Shown: positions 23,056 through 32,769, numbered from the stretch's first letter. The stretch: DNA of 49,382 nt from Nitrosomonadaceae bacterium (GCA_919902515.1 CAKKRD010000004.1:1-49382); one strand, 5' to 3'. Numbers and translations are program-made. The notes: generated by a model not told the origin, from the sequence alone.

Positions 23056-24921
23056 TCATGGGCGTAAACCCGGGGATCTCATGCGCTCGTACAATTGGGC
23101 AATTTTCTCCGCGAAGCGCTGTTCCATCACTGGTCGCTTCAGCTTCATGGTAGGAGTGATCAGGCCATTTTCGACGCTCCACGGTTCCAGCGTCAGATAC
23201 ACGGCACGCACCCGTGCATACCTGGGAAAGCCGCGCAGGGCAGCCTTGATCCTGGCTAAGGCGGCGGTCTGCGCGGCTGAATGCGCCAGCGATTCGGGTT
23301 CGTCCACTTTCAGGCCAAGACTGGCCGCGAGTTTCTCCCATTCGCGCCGGTTCAGCACCAGGAGCGCAGCCAGGCAGGGTCTGCCTTCGCCCACCACCAT
23401 CGCCTGGTCGAACAGCGGTTCCTGAACGATAGCCATCTCCAGATCGGCGGGCGGGACTTTTTCCCCGCTGGATGTCACCAGAATTTCCTTGAGGCGGCCG
23501 CAGATGAACACATGGCCGTCCGTGATGCGCGCTTGATCGCCGGTGTGCAGCCAGCCATCGGGGTCAATCGCCGCACGGGTGGCTTCCGGCCTGTTCCAGT
23601 AACCGAGCATGGTGCCGGGGCTGCGCGCCAGCAGTTCGTCATCGTCGCCGATGCGGATTTCCACCCCCGGCAACGCCGTACCGACCGAATCCGGAATGTT
23701 GTCCTCCAGGCGGTTGGCGGTCAGCACCGGGGAAGCTTCAGTCAGTCCGTAGCCTTGCACCAGCGGCAACCCCAAGCCGATGAAACAGCGAGAAATCTCG
23801 CCGTAGAGCGGACCCCCGCCGCTCACCGCGAGCCGCAGCCGGCCACCGAGACGCGCCAGAATCCTGTCCGCCACCAGGCGGCGCAGTACCGGCCAAGCCA
23901 GGCGCTGCCACCAAGAAAGCGGCGGGTGTCGGCCCTGCATGGCGGCAAAGCGCTGCCAGCCGATGGCTACCGTCCAGCCGAACAGCGGCCTGGCGAGCGG
24001 GCTTTTTTCCTGTAACTGCTGGCGCACTCTGGTATGGACGCTTTCAAAAATCTGCGGTACTGCGATCAGCACGCTGGGGCGGACGATGCCCAAATCCGCC
24101 GCTAGGTTCTTGAGCGAGCGCGCATAGGTCACGCAACTGCCGGCCATGATTGGCACATAGTAGCCGACAGTGCGCTCGAAGACGTGCGAAAGCGGCAGAA
24201 AGGAAAGATAAACATCTTCGCGGTAGCCGGGTATTGCCTTAAGCACTGCCTCCGCATTCCACAGGATATTGTGGTGGCTGAGCATCACCCCTTTGGGCCG
24301 TCCGGTAGTACCGGAAGTGTAGACCAGGGTAGCTAGCGCCCCGGGGTCAACACAATGGTTTTCGTCAGCACTGGCCTGGTTCACGCCGGACTGATCGGCC
24401 CGTGCCAGCCAATCTTCCACGCCTTCCAGCACTACCACCTTATCCGCATCCCCCACAGGGCGGCGCAGGCACAGTACCTTGCTCAGCCCGGTCAGGCTGG
24501 CGCACAGCGGGGACAAGGTTTCCCAACGCCCCCGTGTTCCCACCAGCAGCAAGCGGGCACCTGAGTCCGCCAGGATATATGCGATGTTGCCAGGAGTGTC
24601 GGAAGGGTAAAGTGGCACCACGACCAGCCCTAAGGACAGCGCGGCCTGATCGAAGCATACCCATTCCACGGAATTGTGCAGCAGGATCGCCACTCGATCG
24701 CCTGGTGCGAAGTTCTCACGTGCCAAGGCAAGCTTCCAGCACACCACCAGCATACCCATTTCCTGCCAAGTATAACTTCGCCAGACTCCGCTAGCGGTAT
24801 CAAACTGTCTGTAGGCTGGAGACTCCGGAGTTCGCTTGATGCGTATAGCAAACAGTCCAGGCAGCGTGCCCGCCGCTTTGCACTGGATAATGTCCGATTG
24901 CAAGCTGCTTTCAGGCCGCAT
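23056..24921 (-). CDS. Long-chain acyl-CoA synthetase (AMP-forming)
   Basis: 621-aa ANL-superfamily enzyme that activates a fatty acid to acyl-AMP and then acyl-CoA. The AMP-binding P-loop YTSGTTGRPKG is at 201-211, LTEASPVLTANR-like residues line the acyl site, and the hinge/C-terminal motifs GWLHTGDQARITDGHVFICG and LKEILVTSSGEKV are intact. Length and layout match FadD15/FAA-type long-chain ligases. It starts two bases after the stop of the USP gene 24924-25832, so it is cotranscribed with it. It may feed membrane-lipid turnover under stress; that is inferred from the neighbours. Confidence 0.92.
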   Translation of the reverse strand: MRPESSLQSDIIQCKAAGTLPGLFAIRIKRTPESPAYRQFDTASGVWRSYTWQEMGMLVVCWKLALARENFAPGDRVAILLHNSVEWVCFDQAALSLGLVVVPLYPSDTPGNIAYILADSGARLLLVGTRGRWETLSPLCASLTGLSKVLCLRRPVGDADKVVVLEGVEDWLARADQSGVNQASADENHCVDPGALATLVYTSGTTGRPKGVMLSHHNILWNAEAVLKAIPGYREDVYLSFLPLSHVFERTVGYYVPIMAGSCVTYARSLKNLAADLGIVRPSVLIAVPQIFESVHTRVRQQLQEKSPLARPLFGWTVAIGWQRFAAMQGRHPPLSWWQRLAWPVLRRLVADRILARLGGRLRLAVSGGGPLYGEISRCFIGLGLPLVQGYGLTEASPVLTANRLEDNIPDSVGTALPGVEIRIGDDDELLARSPGTMLGYWNRPEATRAAIDPDGWLHTGDQARITDGHVFICGRLKEILVTSSGEKVPPADLEMAIVQEPLFDQAMVVGEGRPCLAALLVLNRREWEKLAASLGLKVDEPESLAHSAAQTAALARIKAALRGFPRYARVRAVYLTLEPWSVENGLITPTMKLKRPVMEQRFAEKIAQLYERMRSPGLRP

Positions 24922-24923
24922 GG

Positions 24924-25749
24924 TCAGACCGCTTTCAAGCTGTCCTCGCTGACCACCAGTACGTCACAACTGGCATCCAGAATCACTTGCTTGGTTACAC
25001 TGCCGAGCAGCATATCTTCCCACGCGGACTGACCGTGTTTACCCATGACGATCAGATCGGGTTCAAGCACTTCCGCTTTTCCCCGGATTACAGCAGGTGC
25101 AGTGCCGAACTCGACAATGTCGGACAGCGGGCTGGCAGTGGCTCCCGAGGTGGAGATGAATTGCTGCATTGCCCGATCTGCCTGCGCTTCCGCCTCGGCG
25201 CGATAGGCCCGGATCGCTTCATCGCTCGCGCCGGAAAAGCGCAGCTTGGCTTCGTACGGCACCTCGAACGCGTGCAGCACAGTGATATGCGCGTGCGGGG
25301 CGATGCGCAAGGCAAACTCCATAGCCCGGCGGGAAGGCTCGGAGAAATCCACCGGCACCAGTATCCGTTGATACGGTGCTTGCGGTTCACGCTTAACTAT
25401 CAGAACCGGACGAGACAGTTTTCGCAGCACTTTCTCGGCGGTAGAACCAAGAAATAATTCGCGCACGAAACTGCCGCCGTGAGCCCCCAGCACCACCAGA
25501 CCGGCATCGATGGCCTCGGCGTGGCGTGCGATCTCGCTGTGGGCGCGGCCAATTTCCAGGATGGCCGTGACCGGGATGCCGTGCTTTTCTGCAAGTCTGT
25601 GCGCAATTCCGGCCATTTGTTCCTTGGCCGAATCAATCAGCCGACGCTCGGTTTGCTCGGGGAGCTGGGTGAGCAGGTGGCGCAGCGATTCCAACGCCAG
25701 GCTGCCGATGACATGCACCAGGTCCAGCTCCGCGCTGCCCAGTTCGCGC
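24924..25749. repeat. Direct repeat copy 2 (intact USP gene)
   Basis: Partner of 21168-21990. This copy continues past the breakpoint into a normal USP N-terminus, so it is the ancestral arrangement. The copies flank the DUF2934 and acyl-CoA synthetase genes. Confidence 0.85.
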
Positions 25750-25832
25750 GCCAGCATGGCAGCCCGGGTTTCGGCCCGGCTCGCATACCAGGACAGGTCG
25801 GTGCCTACTGCTATCCGCTTCATTGTGAGCAT
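24924..25832 (-). CDS. Tandem-domain universal stress protein
   Basis: 302 aa from the ATG at 25832, chosen for AAAGGAG seven bases upstream; an earlier in-frame codon at 25862 is not needed. It has two Usp domains with glycine ATP motifs [20 protein letters not shown] (first) and [20 protein letters not shown] (second), and begins MKRIAVGTDLSWYASRA, the typical first strand and loop. Cytoplasmic ATP-binding stress protein, first gene of a USP-acyl-CoA synthetase unit. It is the intact version of the truncated copy in the chimera at 21168. Confidence 0.92.
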   Translation of the reverse strand: MLTMKRIAVGTDLSWYASRAETRAAMLARELGSAELDLVHVIGSLALESLRHLLTQLPEQTERRLIDSAKEQMAGIAHRLAEKHGIPVTAILEIGRAHSEIARHAEAIDAGLVVLGAHGGSFVRELFLGSTAEKVLRKLSRPVLIVKREPQAPYQRILVPVDFSEPSRRAMEFALRIAPHAHITVLHAFEVPYEAKLRFSGASDEAIRAYRAEAEAQADRAMQQFISTSGATASPLSDIVEFGTAPAVIRGKAEVLEPDLIVMGKHGQSAWEDMLLGSVTKQVILDASCDVLVVSEDSLKAV

Positions 25833-25989
25833 GATCGATCTCCTTTTATAATTCTTTTGCAATCGCCCCGAGCAACATTGAGATTAGCAGCAAACCGGAG
25901 AACTTGAAAAAATAGTGGTCACGCTAGTCTCAGTCCGGAAGGCTGCCAGTCTTTCAAATGGTGCCGCAAGTTTGAGGATCAATGCATTA

Positions 25990-28707
25990 TTATCCGGTAG
26001 CGAGTCCCCTGCGGCGGATTAGGTATTTTTCGGTTTCCACCACAGCAAACAACAATGTACCAAACGCAGCAATCCGCGTCCATGCTGCCATATCGATGGC
26101 AGTCGTACCAAATAGATTCTGCATGACGGGAGCATAGGTAAACAGCATCTGGATTACAACGAGCACCCCGATCGCGAGCAGAACATAACGGTTACCGGAA
26201 AAACCTTCCCAAGACATCGCCGACGCCAGAAGATAGCGGCAATTGAACAGGTAAACGATCTCCCCTATCACCAACGCATTGACCGCCACCGTCCGGCTGG
26301 CCTCGATACCGGCGCCCCGCGCCTGCTCCCACAAGAATAAGCCGAGGCAGCCGCTTACCAGCAGCGCCGAAACGAAAATGATACGCCACGCCATGAAGCC
26401 AGACAGCATGGGCTTACGCGGATCCCGTGGCGGGCGCTGCATCACGCCCGCCTCCGCCCGCTCGAAAGCCAGCGACAATGAAAGTGTCACGGCAGTCACC
26501 ATGTTTATCCACAGGATCTGCACCGGCGTGATCGGCAACGCGATTCCCATGAGTATGGCGATCATGATCATGCCCGCTTCCCCGCCGTTAGTCGGCATGA
26601 TGTAGATAATGGTCTTCTTGAGGTTGTCGTAGACGGTGCGCCCTTGCTCTACGGCATGGGCGATGGAAGCGAAGTTGTCATCCGCCAGCACCATCTCGGC
26701 CGCCTCCTTCGCCACCTCGGTGCCCTTCATGCCCATGGCCACACCCACATCAGCGCGTTTCAAAGCCGGGGCGTCGTTGACACCGTCACCAGTCATGGCA
26801 ACGACTTCACCATTGGCCTGCAGTGCTTTTACCAGGCGCAGCTTGTGCTCGGGACTGGCGCGGGCGAATACATCCACATTCACAACCGCGCTTTGCAACT
26901 GGGCATCATCCATTTTTCCCAGGTCACGCCCGGTGAGGGCGGTCTGCCCGTTGCCGATGCCCAGTTGCGCACCGATAGCCCGGGCAGTAATCGCATGATC
27001 ACCAGTGATCATCTTGACGCGAATACCGGCAGACTGGCACTCGCGCACTGCCGCGATGGCCTCGTCACGCGGCGGATCAATGATGCCAAACAGACCCAGC
27101 AGAGTGAAGCCCTGTTCCATGTCAGAAAAGTTAAGCTCGCGGTGCGTTGTTGCAACAGGTTTAGTAGCCACGGCGAGCAAACGCTGGCCCAGCGCAGCGG
27201 TTTCTTCCGCTTTGCTCAACCAGTAGGCAATATTGAGGGGATGGTCTTCTCCCAAGCTACGCTGGCTGGCGCACATCTCCAGCACCCGCTCGGGCGCGCC
27301 TTTGACGTAAATAAAACCGTGCCCTGCATGGTCGTGGTGCAGGGTAGCCATGAAGCGGTGCTCGGACTCGAAGGGAATCACATCGGTGCGAGGCAATGAC
27401 TCACGTTCATATACGGGGTCGAAACCAGCCTTCATCGCCAGGGGAATGAGCGCACCCTCGGTCGGATCGCCTTCAATCCGCCAGATACCGTCAACTTCGC
27501 GCAACCGCGCATCGTTGCAGAGTAGGCCGGCACGCACCAGATCCAGGATCAGCAAATGATCAGAAACGGAAACCTCCTGTCCGCCCCGGCTGAAACCCCC
27601 ATGAGGCGCGTATCCTGCTCCGCTAACCTCAAATACCTGATCGGTGGTGATCACTCGTTGCACCGTCATTTCATTGCGAGTCAGAGTGCCGGTCTTGTCG
27701 GTGCAAATCACCGTCACCGCACCCAGGGTCTCCACCGCGGGCAGACGGCGAATAATGGCGTTGCGCCGCGCCATTTTCTGCACACCGAGCGCGAGCGTAA
27801 TGGTCATGATGGCAGGAAGTCCTTCCGGTATTGCTGCCACAGCCAGGCCCACCGCCGCCAGAAACATTTCGCTCATGGAATAGCTGCGGAGCAATGATCC
27901 ATAAATGAAAGTGCCAGCAGCCAGCCCCAGGATGACGACTGTGAGCCAGCGCCCGAATACCGCCATCTGCCGCAACAGCGGCGTAGTGAGCTCCCGCACC
28001 TGTTCCAGCATGGTGCTGATACGTCCGATCTCGGTACTGTCAGCGGTGGCGACCACCACGCCCATGCCCTGCCCATAAACCACCAGGGTGCTGGAATACG
28101 CCATACAGAAGCGATCGCCGGTAGCCGCCAGCTCCGTAACTGCCGTAATGGATTTTTCCACCGGCTCCGACTCTCCGGTCAGCGCTGCTTCCTCGATCCG
28201 CAGACTTTTGACGTCGAGTAATCTCAGATCAGCAGGCACCTTATCCCCGGACTGCAAGAGAATGATATCGCCAGGCACTACTTCCTCTGCGGGAATCAGT
28301 TTCCTTGTCCCTTCACGCAACACCGTGGCTTGCAGCGAGAGCATCCGGCGGATGGCATCCAGCGCCTTTTCCGCCTTGCCTTCCTGGATAAAACCGATGA
28401 TGGCGTTGATTACCACCACGCCCACAATCACCCCGGTATCGACCCAGTGTTCAAGAAAAGTGGTCACCAACGCTGCGGCCAGCAATACGTAGATCAGCAC
28501 GTTATGAAATTGCAGTAAGAATCGGACGAACGGGCCCCGCTGCCTGGGTGGCTTCAGCCGGTTGGGGCCATAGTGTTTAAGCCGGTGCTCCGCTTCTGTC
28601 CAGGAAAGACCATTGCGGCCAGTTTGGAAAGCTGTAAGCACGTCTTGCGGCGAATTGCTATACCAGGCAGATTTCGTGTTCTGTTCAGAAGGTTGAGTAT
28701 GTTTCAC
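25990..28707 (-). CDS. P2-type cation ATPase, CtpF-like
   Basis: 905-aa P-type ATPase: TGES (177-180), PEGL in M4 (294-297), the phosphorylated Asp 337 in DKTGTLT, KGAPE and GDGVNDAPA are all present. M6 reads ILWINMVTAVTLSLSLAFE: the aspartate of the Ca2+-pump NxxTD motif is replaced by alanine, as I recall for mycobacterial CtpF-type pumps, so ion preference may differ from the other two ATPases here. The start is GTG at 28707 with AAGGAG upstream. It is divergent from the ATPase at 29042, sharing a regulatory region that contains a tandem repeat. Confidence 0.9.
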   Translation of the reverse strand: MKHTQPSEQNTKSAWYSNSPQDVLTAFQTGRNGLSWTEAEHRLKHYGPNRLKPPRQRGPFVRFLLQFHNVLIYVLLAAALVTTFLEHWVDTGVIVGVVVINAIIGFIQEGKAEKALDAIRRMLSLQATVLREGTRKLIPAEEVVPGDIILLQSGDKVPADLRLLDVKSLRIEEAALTGESEPVEKSITAVTELAATGDRFCMAYSSTLVVYGQGMGVVVATADSTEIGRISTMLEQVRELTTPLLRQMAVFGRWLTVVILGLAAGTFIYGSLLRSYSMSEMFLAAVGLAVAAIPEGLPAIMTITLALGVQKMARRNAIIRRLPAVETLGAVTVICTDKTGTLTRNEMTVQRVITTDQVFEVSGAGYAPHGGFSRGGQEVSVSDHLLILDLVRAGLLCNDARLREVDGIWRIEGDPTEGALIPLAMKAGFDPVYERESLPRTDVIPFESEHRFMATLHHDHAGHGFIYVKGAPERVLEMCASQRSLGEDHPLNIAYWLSKAEETAALGQRLLAVATKPVATTHRELNFSDMEQGFTLLGLFGIIDPPRDEAIAAVRECQSAGIRVKMITGDHAITARAIGAQLGIGNGQTALTGRDLGKMDDAQLQSAVVNVDVFARASPEHKLRLVKALQANGEVVAMTGDGVNDAPALKRADVGVAMGMKGTEVAKEAAEMVLADDNFASIAHAVEQGRTVYDNLKKTIIYIMPTNGGEAGMIMIAILMGIALPITPVQILWINMVTAVTLSLSLAFERAEAGVMQRPPRDPRKPMLSGFMAWRIIFVSALLVSGCLGLFLWEQARGAGIEASRTVAVNALVIGEIVYLFNCRYLLASAMSWEGFSGNRYVLLAIGVLVVIQMLFTYAPVMQNLFGTTAIDMAAWTRIAAFGTLLFAVVETEKYLIRRRGLATG

Positions 28708-28747
28708 TACCTGCTTCTCCTTGTGCTCTCCTATTTCTTACAAATTC

Positions 28748-28756
28748 ACTATAGCA
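28748..28756 (-). promoter_or_regulatory. Extended -10 promoter element for the CtpF-like ATPase
   Basis: On the minus strand TGCTATAGT (28748-28756), a good extended -10. No consensus -35 is seen; its place is taken by the tandem 20-bp repeat, which suggests control by a bound regulator. Confidence 0.5.
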
Positions 28757-28796
28757 TTCGGACTGTCGCAGCTTGTTTCGGACTGTCGCAGCTTGT
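28757..28796. repeat. Two perfect tandem copies of a 20-bp unit
   Basis: 28757-28776 and 28777-28796 are identical (TTCGGACTGTCGCAGCTTGT). Their 20-bp spacing is about two DNA turns, so a dimeric regulator could bind both on one face. The array occupies the -35 region of the minus-strand promoter and lies upstream of the plus-strand small gene and ATPase. Confidence 0.75.
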
Positions 28797-28863
28797 AAAT
28801 GGCTTTCTCAATAAAATATCATTATCCTAGCAGTGGATGACCTATTTTACGCTAGGGGGTCCC

Positions 28864-29052
28864 ATGCTCGCTCATGTCAACGCCAGCCATGCCTTCACCG
28901 CGTTCACCGCCATCACGATGAATGCCTTGGTGATCGTCGGTCTTGTTTTCCGTCCACAAGGGCGCGCCATGTTGGGACTCACATGGGTGAGTCTGGGCCT
29001 GTTTCTGTTGTATATCCTCAATACCTGGATTCTGTTTGAGCATGGATATTAA
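28864..29052 (+). CDS. Small two-helix membrane protein
   Basis: 62 aa from the ATG at 28864 (AGGGGGT just upstream; an earlier start at 28837 is possible). Two hydrophobic segments, [15 protein letters not shown] and [20 protein letters not shown], predict two membrane helices with a short basic loop (RPQGRA). Its last 11 bases overlap the start of the downstream P2-type ATPase, so translation is coupled. It may be a small subunit or regulator of that pump, as small membrane peptides are for SERCA and KdpFABC; this is inference. No family recognised. Confidence 0.6.
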   Translation: MLAHVNASHAFTAFTAITMNALVIVGLVFRPQGRAMLGLTWVSLGLFLLYILNTWILFEHGY

Positions 29053-31684
29053 CCAACATTCCTGGCACACGCTGTCAGCGGATGAAGTCGTGCGCCAACT
29101 GCAAACCAGCACCCAAACCGGTTTAAGCGCCGCCGAAGCAGCCCAGCGACTGGTGCACTTTGGACCGAATACGCTGCACGAAAAACGCAGCCGCCCGCCA
29201 TGGCGCATGTTCCTTGACCAGTTCACCGATTTCATGATCCTGGTGCTGATTGCGGCGGCGATTATTTCCGGCGTGGTCGGCGATCTGGAAGATACCGTCG
29301 CCATCGTTGTCATTGTGATATTGAACGCCGTCATTGGCTTCGTGCAGGAGTACCGTGCAGAGCGCGCGATGGCCGCGCTCAAGCATATGGCTGAGGCCGC
29401 TGCCAGCGTGCTGCGCGACGGCCGGGTGGAAACCATCAGTGCGGCGGAGTTGGTGCCTGGAGACATCGTGCTGCTGGAAGCGGGCAATCTGGTGCCGGCC
29501 GATCTGCGCATCGTCGAAACAGCGCGGATCAAAATAGATGAATCGGCTCTGACTGGCGAATCAGTCGCGCTGGAAAAACAGACTATTGCCGTGGAACCAG
29601 CCGATCTGCCGCTGGGCGACCGGCATTGCATGGCATACAAAGGCACCACCATCGTCCACGGACGCGGGCGCGGCTTGGTGGTGGCAACCGGCATGCAAAG
29701 CGAACTTGGCAAAATCGCTGCACTGATCAGCGGGGCCGGAGAAACCAAAACACCGCTGCAAAACCGCTTGGCCAGCTTCGGCAAACGGCTAGCGCTGGCG
29801 GCACTGGCAATTTGCGTAGTGGTGTTCGTGCTGGGCATCATCCGTGGCGAGCCGCTGTTGCTCATGTTCATGACCGCCGTAAGTCTGGCGGTCGCCGCCA
29901 TTCCCGAAGCGCTGCCCGCAGTGGTGACGATTTCGCTTGCGCTCGGCGCGCGCAAAATGGTCAGGCAGCATGCCTTGATTCGCCATCTACCCGCAGTGGA
30001 AACGCTGGGTTCGGTGACTTTCATCTGCTCCGACAAAACCGGCACGCTCACTCAGAACAAAATGCAGGCAACTGCTATCTACGCCGATGGCCATCTGGAA
30101 ACCAATCTGCAGCCATCTCTACGTGCCGAACCCTGGTCCACCCTGTTCCGTGCGCTGGCCCTGAGCAACGATGCTCACCTGGATCGTCACGGCAAAGCGC
30201 ATGGCGAACCGACCGAGATGGCCTTGTTGCTTGCCGCGCAAGTAGCAGGGTTTGACAAGGCGGTGCTGGAGCAAGAAATGCCGCGGCTCAAGGAACTGCC
30301 TTTTGATTCCGAACGCAAGCGCATGACCACTTTCCACCGCACAGGCGAGACGGTGCTGGCTTTCACCAAAGGCTCACCGGAAGCGGTAGTGCCGCAGTGC
30401 CATCGCACCTTCAGCGCAAACGGGGAACAATTCATCGACCAGACGGCATTGCTGCGCACAGCCGAAACCATGGCCGCTGACGGCTTACGCGTGCTGGCAC
30501 TGGCCTACCGCAGTTGGCTGGCGTTGCCCGCCAGCCACCATCCGGCAGAACTGGAAAGCGAACTGGTTTTTCTCGGCTTCGTCGGCTTGATCGACCCGCC
30601 GCGCAGAGAAGTGAAGGAGGCGATCACGCTGTGCAAATCGGCCGGCATCACGCCAGTAATGATCACCGGCGACCATCCCGCCACTGCGCGCGCGATTGCG
30701 CGCGAACTCGGCATATTAGTCGACGGCGGCGGGGGCGTGATGACCGGCGCCGAATTGGCACAACTCGATCAAGCGACATTCGAAACAGAAGTGGAGCAAA
30801 TACGGGTTTACGCCCGCGTCGATCCGGAACAGAAAATAAAAATCGTCAAAGCACTGCAAGACAAAGGTGAAATCGTCGCCATGACCGGCGACGGCGTGAA
30901 CGATGCCCCCGCGCTCAAAGCGGCGAACATCGGTGTAGCGATGGGCAAAGGCGGTACCGATGTAGCACGTGAAGCCGCCCACATGGTGCTGCTGGACGAC
31001 AACTTCGCCACCATCGTCCACGCCATACGCCAGGGTCGCCGCCTCTACGACAACATTCGTAAATTCATCCGCTACGCGGTGACCACCAACTCCGCTGAAA
31101 TCTTGGTCATTTTATTGGCACCTTTCCTGGGACTGCCCATTCCACTGCTGCCGATCCACATCCTCTGGATCAATCTGGTCACCGATGGCTTGCCCGCACT
31201 GGCGCTCACCGCCGAACCAGCGGAACACGGCGTGATGCGGCGCCCGCCGCGCCCACCGCAGGAAAGTATTTTCGTGCATGGCATGTGGCAGCACATGATC
31301 TGGGTAGGACTACTGATGGCCGCGCTCACCTTGCTCATCCAAGACTGGGCCTATCACTCCGGCTCGGCGCACTGGCAGACCATGGTGTTCACCGTGCTGA
31401 CATTAACTCAGCTCGCCCACGTGCTGGCGATCCGCTCGGAAAAGGAATCGCTGTTTACCATCGGGCTATTTTCCAATCGACCAATGGCGTTGGCTATCGT
31501 CGTCACTTTTCTGCTGCAAATGGCGACGATTTACCTTCCCGCACTCAATCCGATTTTTAAAACCGAGCCGCTCGATATGGCTGAACTTGCCCTGTGTGTC
31601 GGCTTGGCAAGTGTCGTGCTGATTGCCGTTGAAATCGAGAAATGGCTGGTGCGGCGGGGATGGATTTACCAAACGAAACTCTAA
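29042..31684 (+). CDS. P2-type cation-transporting ATPase (SERCA-like)
   Basis: 880 aa from the ATG at 29042 (a TTG two codons upstream is also in frame). It has TGES (171-174), phosphorylated Asp 331 in [13 protein letters not shown] and [10 protein letters not shown]4 carries PEAL rather than PEGL (288-291). M6 has [14 protein letters not shown], keeping the Ca2+-pump NxxTD motif. It is likely a Ca2+/Mn2+ or related cation exporter of the inner membrane. Coupled by overlap to the small membrane protein before it, and divergent from the CtpF-like ATPase. Confidence 0.9.
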   Translation: MDINQHSWHTLSADEVVRQLQTSTQTGLSAAEAAQRLVHFGPNTLHEKRSRPPWRMFLDQFTDFMILVLIAAAIISGVVGDLEDTVAIVVIVILNAVIGFVQEYRAERAMAALKHMAEAAASVLRDGRVETISAAELVPGDIVLLEAGNLVPADLRIVETARIKIDESALTGESVALEKQTIAVEPADLPLGDRHCMAYKGTTIVHGRGRGLVVATGMQSELGKIAALISGAGETKTPLQNRLASFGKRLALAALAICVVVFVLGIIRGEPLLLMFMTAVSLAVAAIPEALPAVVTISLALGARKMVRQHALIRHLPAVETLGSVTFICSDKTGTLTQNKMQATAIYADGHLETNLQPSLRAEPWSTLFRALALSNDAHLDRHGKAHGEPTEMALLLAAQVAGFDKAVLEQEMPRLKELPFDSERKRMTTFHRTGETVLAFTKGSPEAVVPQCHRTFSANGEQFIDQTALLRTAETMAADGLRVLALAYRSWLALPASHHPAELESELVFLGFVGLIDPPRREVKEAITLCKSAGITPVMITGDHPATARAIARELGILVDGGGGVMTGAELAQLDQATFETEVEQIRVYARVDPEQKIKIVKALQDKGEIVAMTGDGVNDAPALKAANIGVAMGKGGTDVAREAAHMVLLDDNFATIVHAIRQGRRLYDNIRKFIRYAVTTNSAEILVILLAPFLGLPIPLLPIHILWINLVTDGLPALALTAEPAEHGVMRRPPRPPQESIFVHGMWQHMIWVGLLMAALTLLIQDWAYHSGSAHWQTMVFTVLTLTQLAHVLAIRSEKESLFTIGLFSNRPMALAIVVTFLLQMATIYLPALNPIFKTEPLDMAELALCVGLASVVLIAVEIEKWLVRRGWIYQTKL

Positions 31685-31853
31685 GGAGCCTCTGAACAAA
31701 TCAATCCGTAGAGCGTGTTGCCATTCCCTGGAATAGAATGACACCCATTCCGGGTCGTTGCGCCTTACCTTGCACCCGCGCAAACCACCCGTTCCATCCC
31801 CTTCAGCGGCTGAATCCAGGTTCAATTTACGAGACATCCAGGTGAATCGATAG

Positions 31854-31862
31854 TGCTATACT
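31854..31862 (+). promoter_or_regulatory. Extended -10 promoter element before the Tim44-domain gene
   Basis: TGCTATACT, with the -10 hexamer TATACT at 31857-31862, about 30 bases before the ATG at 31894. No clear -35. It would drive tim44-ubiJ-ubiB, now separated from ubiE. Confidence 0.5.
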
Positions 31863-31893
31863 CACCGCTTTGACCGTACCACTGGAGACCTTC

Positions 31894-32754
31894 ATGAACA
31901 AAATACTGACCCTGCTGACTCTGGCCGTTCTCAGCTTCGGACTGGTCGCCTTTGATGCAGAAGCAAAACGTTTTGGTGGTGGCAAGAGTATCGGCCAGCA
32001 ACGTCAATCCATCAGCCCGCAAGCTGCTCCCAAGCCGGCACAGGCACCAGCAGCCGCTGCTGCTGCTGCTGCGGCAGCTGGTGGCAGCAAATGGGCAGGG
32101 CCATTGGCTGGTCTGGCCGCCGGCGGCTTGCTGGCAGCGCTATTCATGGGCGGCGCATTCGAGGGCATCAATATGATGGATGTGCTGATGCTGGCTGCAC
32201 TGATGGCCGCAGTTTTCTTTGTCGTGCGCATGGTGCGCAAGCCTCGGCAGGAACAAGTGACGCGTCCGCTACAGTATTCCGGGATGGGCACAAACACCGG
32301 TAACAGCGGTGTGGCACCAGTTGCAATGGGGACGGGGACAGCCGTAGCGGTAGCACCTACTCCCCACGCCGCGAATATCCCCGCGGATTTCCAGGTGGAA
32401 CCGTTTCTGCGCAATGCCAAAACCTCATTCATCCGTCTGCAAGCGGCCAACGACGCGCGTGACTTGAATGATATCCGCGAGTACACCACGCCAGAGATGT
32501 ACGCCGAGATCAGCATGCAAATCAGTGAGCGCGGCGACGAATCACAAAAAACGGAAGTACTCACTATCAATGCGGAACTACTGGAAGTAGTTACCACAGA
32601 TGATCAAGCCATTGCCAGCGTACGCTTCAATGGCCAATTGCGTGAAGCCCCCGGCGCCTCAGCGGAAGCAATTGATGAAATCTGGCATGTACAGAAGAAT
32701 CTCAAAGACTCCAAATCCGTTTGGTTGCTGGCCGGAATTCAACAAGTCTCCTAG
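31894..32754 (+). CDS. Tim44-domain membrane protein
   Basis: 286 aa. The ATG at 31894 has GGAG six bases upstream. It opens with a signal-like helix (ILTLLTLAVLSFGLVAF), then a Pro/Ala-rich linker, two hydrophobic helices (LAGLAAGGLLAALFMGGAF and MDVLMLAALMAAVFFVV), a further low-complexity linker and a C-terminal Tim44-like domain (about 170-286, DFQVEPFLRNAKTSFIRLQ onward). Bacterial Tim44-like proteins are inner-membrane proteins of unclear role; the mitochondrial relative anchors the import motor. Gene order with ubiJ and ubiB hints at a link to the ubiquinone complex. It ends 15 bases before ubiJ. Confidence 0.87.
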   Translation: MNKILTLLTLAVLSFGLVAFDAEAKRFGGGKSIGQQRQSISPQAAPKPAQAPAAAAAAAAAAGGSKWAGPLAGLAAGGLLAALFMGGAFEGINMMDVLMLAALMAAVFFVVRMVRKPRQEQVTRPLQYSGMGTNTGNSGVAPVAMGTGTAVAVAPTPHAANIPADFQVEPFLRNAKTSFIRLQAANDARDLNDIREYTTPEMYAEISMQISERGDESQKTEVLTINAELLEVVTTDDQAIASVRFNGQLREAPGASAEAIDEIWHVQKNLKDSKSVWLLAGIQQVS

Positions 32755-32769
32755 GTTTCCCAAGTTGCC

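Noticed and set aside
28852-30051. 399-codon minus-strand frame
   Set aside because: Antisense to the small membrane gene and the P2-type ATPase; Ser/Ala/Thr-rich shadow.
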